From NCBI RefSeq assembly GCF_901933205.1, contig NC_044572.1, positions 62,654,965 through 62,718,964 of the forward strand: a stretch of DNA of 64,000 nt. The letters are read 5' to 3'. The notes below the pieces were generated by a model. It ran no database searches and had not been told where the DNA came from. It saw only the letters and a list, made by a program, of their open reading frames with translations. The stretch is from Camarhynchus parvulus (taxonomy: Eukaryota; Chordata; Aves; Passeriformes; Thraupidae). This document shows positions 61,528 to 64,000 of this stretch, piece by piece (within the stretch, counting starts at the first letter, position 1; every line of letters starts with the position of its first letter). The position numbers were made by a program, and so were the translations under genes.

Positions 61528-64000
61528 AGTCACCTAATCCATGCCCGGGAAAGATTAACCCCATCCACAGCCCAGCCCAGAGAGGACAAGCCAGCCAACT
61601 TGGCTTTTGGGGAGCTCTGCTGGATGGGTAACTTTGAGCATCACTGAAATGCAAGCCAGGACAGGAAGTGAAACCTTTTTGGCACACGAACTGCAGGAGA
61701 CCTTTGGTGTCTGGACAGGAGTACAAAGACCATTACTGGTCCTGTACCACAGGGTCACACCACAGGCAAATCCCATCACCAATCCAACCTAAAGTTAAAT
61801 TCCACTCATGGCAACGATCACAAATGTGTTTTGAGACTCAAACTGAAAGGAAAAGAACAAAAAGTTGCTTATAAATGATCAATGCAGCAGTTCCAGCCTG
61901 CCAGCTGTACAGTAAGGGAGCATTTCCCTGCCCATCAGTTAAGGCCAGGAAGGTGATGCTCCTTTTGAAAGGAGCATCATCCTAGAAGAGTTGGGCTCTC
62001 TTCCTCCACCATCAACTCTTTTTCCAGGGTCTGTTTAGAAAAACCACTCCCCTTCCATCTTCCCCATCTCTATATTTTGGTTGGTGTGGGAAGGCAAGGC
62101 TGTCAGACTTGCACCTCCTCTCCTTCCCTCCCTTCTGGATAGAGTGCAGGTTTGGGTTTCAAGTCTACTTCTCTTGGACTGACATGCTCTGCCAAGTTGC
62201 CATCAGGGACAAAATCAAGAGCATTGAAATAGGTGGAAAAAGCTGATCCCACATGACACATGGGGGAAAGGCAGCACACATCAAGGGCTCTGGAAAACAC
62301 ACTCCTTCCTGGCTTTCTAGCTATGTGCATATTTATGAGGTTTGAATAAAATTCAGCTGAAGCATGCAGGCCAACGACTGCTTGTCCAAAATGAACTCAA
62401 TTGCTGGACTTTTGTCCATTTAAGAGTCACCTGATCCCTCTCTGTGCTGCCTAGGTTAAGCCTTGTCAGCATCTGAAATGCCTCAAGTAGCATTAACCCT
62501 TTTGATGGCACTGCAATGCTGGATGAACTTTTCAAAAAACTTTTTAAAGCCTGATAAAACACACAGATCAAGACAATCCAGTGACCCCAGCACATGGATG
62601 GGTTACAGCCCTTTGACTAGTCAGGAATGGCACTTAAGAGAAGCGGAAGCGGGCAGTTAATGAGACACAAGGTTTACTTGCCCATGTGCACCTATGAATA
62701 TAAACATATGGATTTCTTTATGTCTTGACCCCAGAGAAGGGGCATGAGACTAGAAAGCTGCCACCTGGTTTCTGTGATTATTTCTCCATTTAGGGATTAA
62801 ACATCCAAACCTCTGTGCATGTATTTTTATGTTGCAAATAGGGAGCACAGACAGTTGCAAAGCAAGGAGAGGGGTGTGAGAAAGAGGATTTCTAGTGACC
62901 TAGGGGAAAAGAAATAAAGGGATGAGTTTGGGCCTGCCAAACAGCTGGTTAAACTTCAGAGCTCCGTTTAAGACTGTTTTGAGGCTTGACTACCCACAGC
63001 AGAAAAACCACTTTCTCCTCTGCCTGCCTTTGTTTTTGCACAGTTCCTTCAATACTACAGGCCATGAGCTGCTCCCAGCAGCAAGATCAAGACTTGTCTC
63101 CTCACCTGAGTGAAAAACAAATGTGTTTATAAACACTGGCTTTGGAGAGAGGTACAGGCACCTGGTCAGACAAGTGCTCAAATGATTTTAATGTGTTACC
63201 ACTCCTTTTTTTCAGCTGCTGCTGGCTACTCCCATCCCCCTGGGCCTGTACACACTGCTAACCCATTGCGGTGTAACCTGCGGTGGGGTTGTTGAGCCCA
63301 TCTCGGCACGGCGCCAACCCACCACTGCCTTCACCTTGGCTGGGATCCTGAAAAGAGGCTGCAGTACCTATTAATCATAAACCCTGTTGATTAAATCCAT
63401 CTAGCTATTTCGCTCAGCTACAAGCAGGGGCAAGGGCTGTCCTGGAAGCAGCTCTGTCCTGGCCATGCACACGAAGCCAAGGAAAGAATTGGGTCTTCAT
63501 CTATGTTTAATTTGTTGCTGGTCATGGGATTTCCACCTGCATGTCGCTGTGGTATAACACTGCCAAGTGTGAAATTTTTCAGAATGACAGAAGAAGCTAA
63601 AAATTTCCACCAAGCCCTGAACAAGCCTGTTAAAACCACTGAACCTAGGCAGGGGTGAGTGAAGAAGGATGGACTCTGTTCCTGTGCTGCAGACGCCCTG
63701 CTTCACACCCTAGGAAAAGGGTATGTCAGGATCTCAAGCACAAGTCCAGAGCTGTTTAAAAAATGAAAACCAAAGCTCCCTTGAACATCTTTGTTTCTAT
63801 TCTTAACCACAATTTCATTTGCATTGATGTTTCCTGACCAATTCTCTCCTCAAAATAATTGATGAGAAAAAGATCAAGAGATGTAATTAAAAGAGAAACA
63901 AACAGAAAACAAAGGGAAGAGGGTAAATGGGCATGTGACTTTGGGTCAGGGGAAAGAAGAGGAGCAGGTGGTAGAACTGATGAGGGAGATTTAATGAACT
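61528..64000. other. Intergenic or intronic DNA, no gene seen
   Basis: About 2.5 kb to the window end. It includes the small quasi-palindrome at 61954-61979. Around 63370-63415, TTAATCATAAACC and GATTAAATCC give a weak enhancer-like texture. AATAATTGATGAG and ATGTAATTAAAAG occur near 63855 and 63880. No repeat family, RNA gene or exon was recognised. Confidence 0.5.
61954..61979. repeat. 12-bp-arm quasi-palindrome
   Basis: TGATGCTCCTTT (61954-61965) and AAAGGAGCATCA (61968-61979) are exact reverse complements around a 2-nt centre TG. It lies about 430 bp from the larger hairpin at 61476-61527 but shares no sequence with it. Confidence 0.9.

Overview
This window looks like non-coding nuclear DNA from a bird, most likely a songbird (passerine). 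The bird call rests on CR1 LINE 3' ends with the avian ATTCTATG-type tail (9933-10147, 44424-44500 and 52868-53435). The songbird call rests on a solo endogenous-retrovirus LTR (53524-53926) that resembles an LTR type I associate with passerines; its family name is unconfirmed. I found no bacterial, organellar or viral gene, no CRISPR array, no tRNA or rRNA, and no protein-coding exon I can defend. Open frames reach only about 170 codons, often overlap on opposite strands, show no recognisable domain, and fit chance expectation, apart from retrotransposon remnants. The window is best read as a gene desert or part of a very large intron.

Layout. 1-9.9 kb: unremarkable AT-rich sequence with a diverged 50-bp direct duplication (1859-1908 and 2456-2505). 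9.9-10.1 kb: an old CR1 3' end. 10-24 kb: mostly featureless, with candidate conserved non-coding elements at 15.9-16.5 kb (PBX-MEIS composite and octamer motifs) and 19.48-19.72 kb. 24-35 kb: two decayed copies of an ancient amniote fold-back repeat, a CpG-richer anonymous segment (27.1-27.8 kb), a perfect 16-bp hairpin (28.97 kb), a MIR-like SINE (32.6 kb) and a compound tetranucleotide microsatellite (34.6 kb). 35-44 kb: AT-rich sequence, two further ancient repeat copies, a strong candidate enhancer block (39.24-39.74 kb) and a GC/CpG-richer kilobase (42-43 kb). 44-48.4 kb: a cluster of mobile-element relics, comprising a CR1 tail, a CR1 ORF1 esterase-like fragment, a MIR-like SINE and an L2/MIR-like fragment. 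50-55 kb: candidate enhancers on both sides of a young repeat island (CR1 plus solo LTR). 55-64 kb: a microsatellite, a G-quadruplex motif, one more ancient repeat copy and a striking 24-bp-stem hairpin at 61.48 kb.

The genes-together question does not apply. If the region has a function, it is probably long-range regulation of a developmental gene outside the window, through the homeodomain-motif-rich blocks. This is inference from base composition and motifs; no alignment was available. I did not find an undescribed biological system. The most testable oddities are the 61.48 kb hairpin, the 15.9 kb and 39.4 kb blocks, and the CR1 ORF1 fragment.
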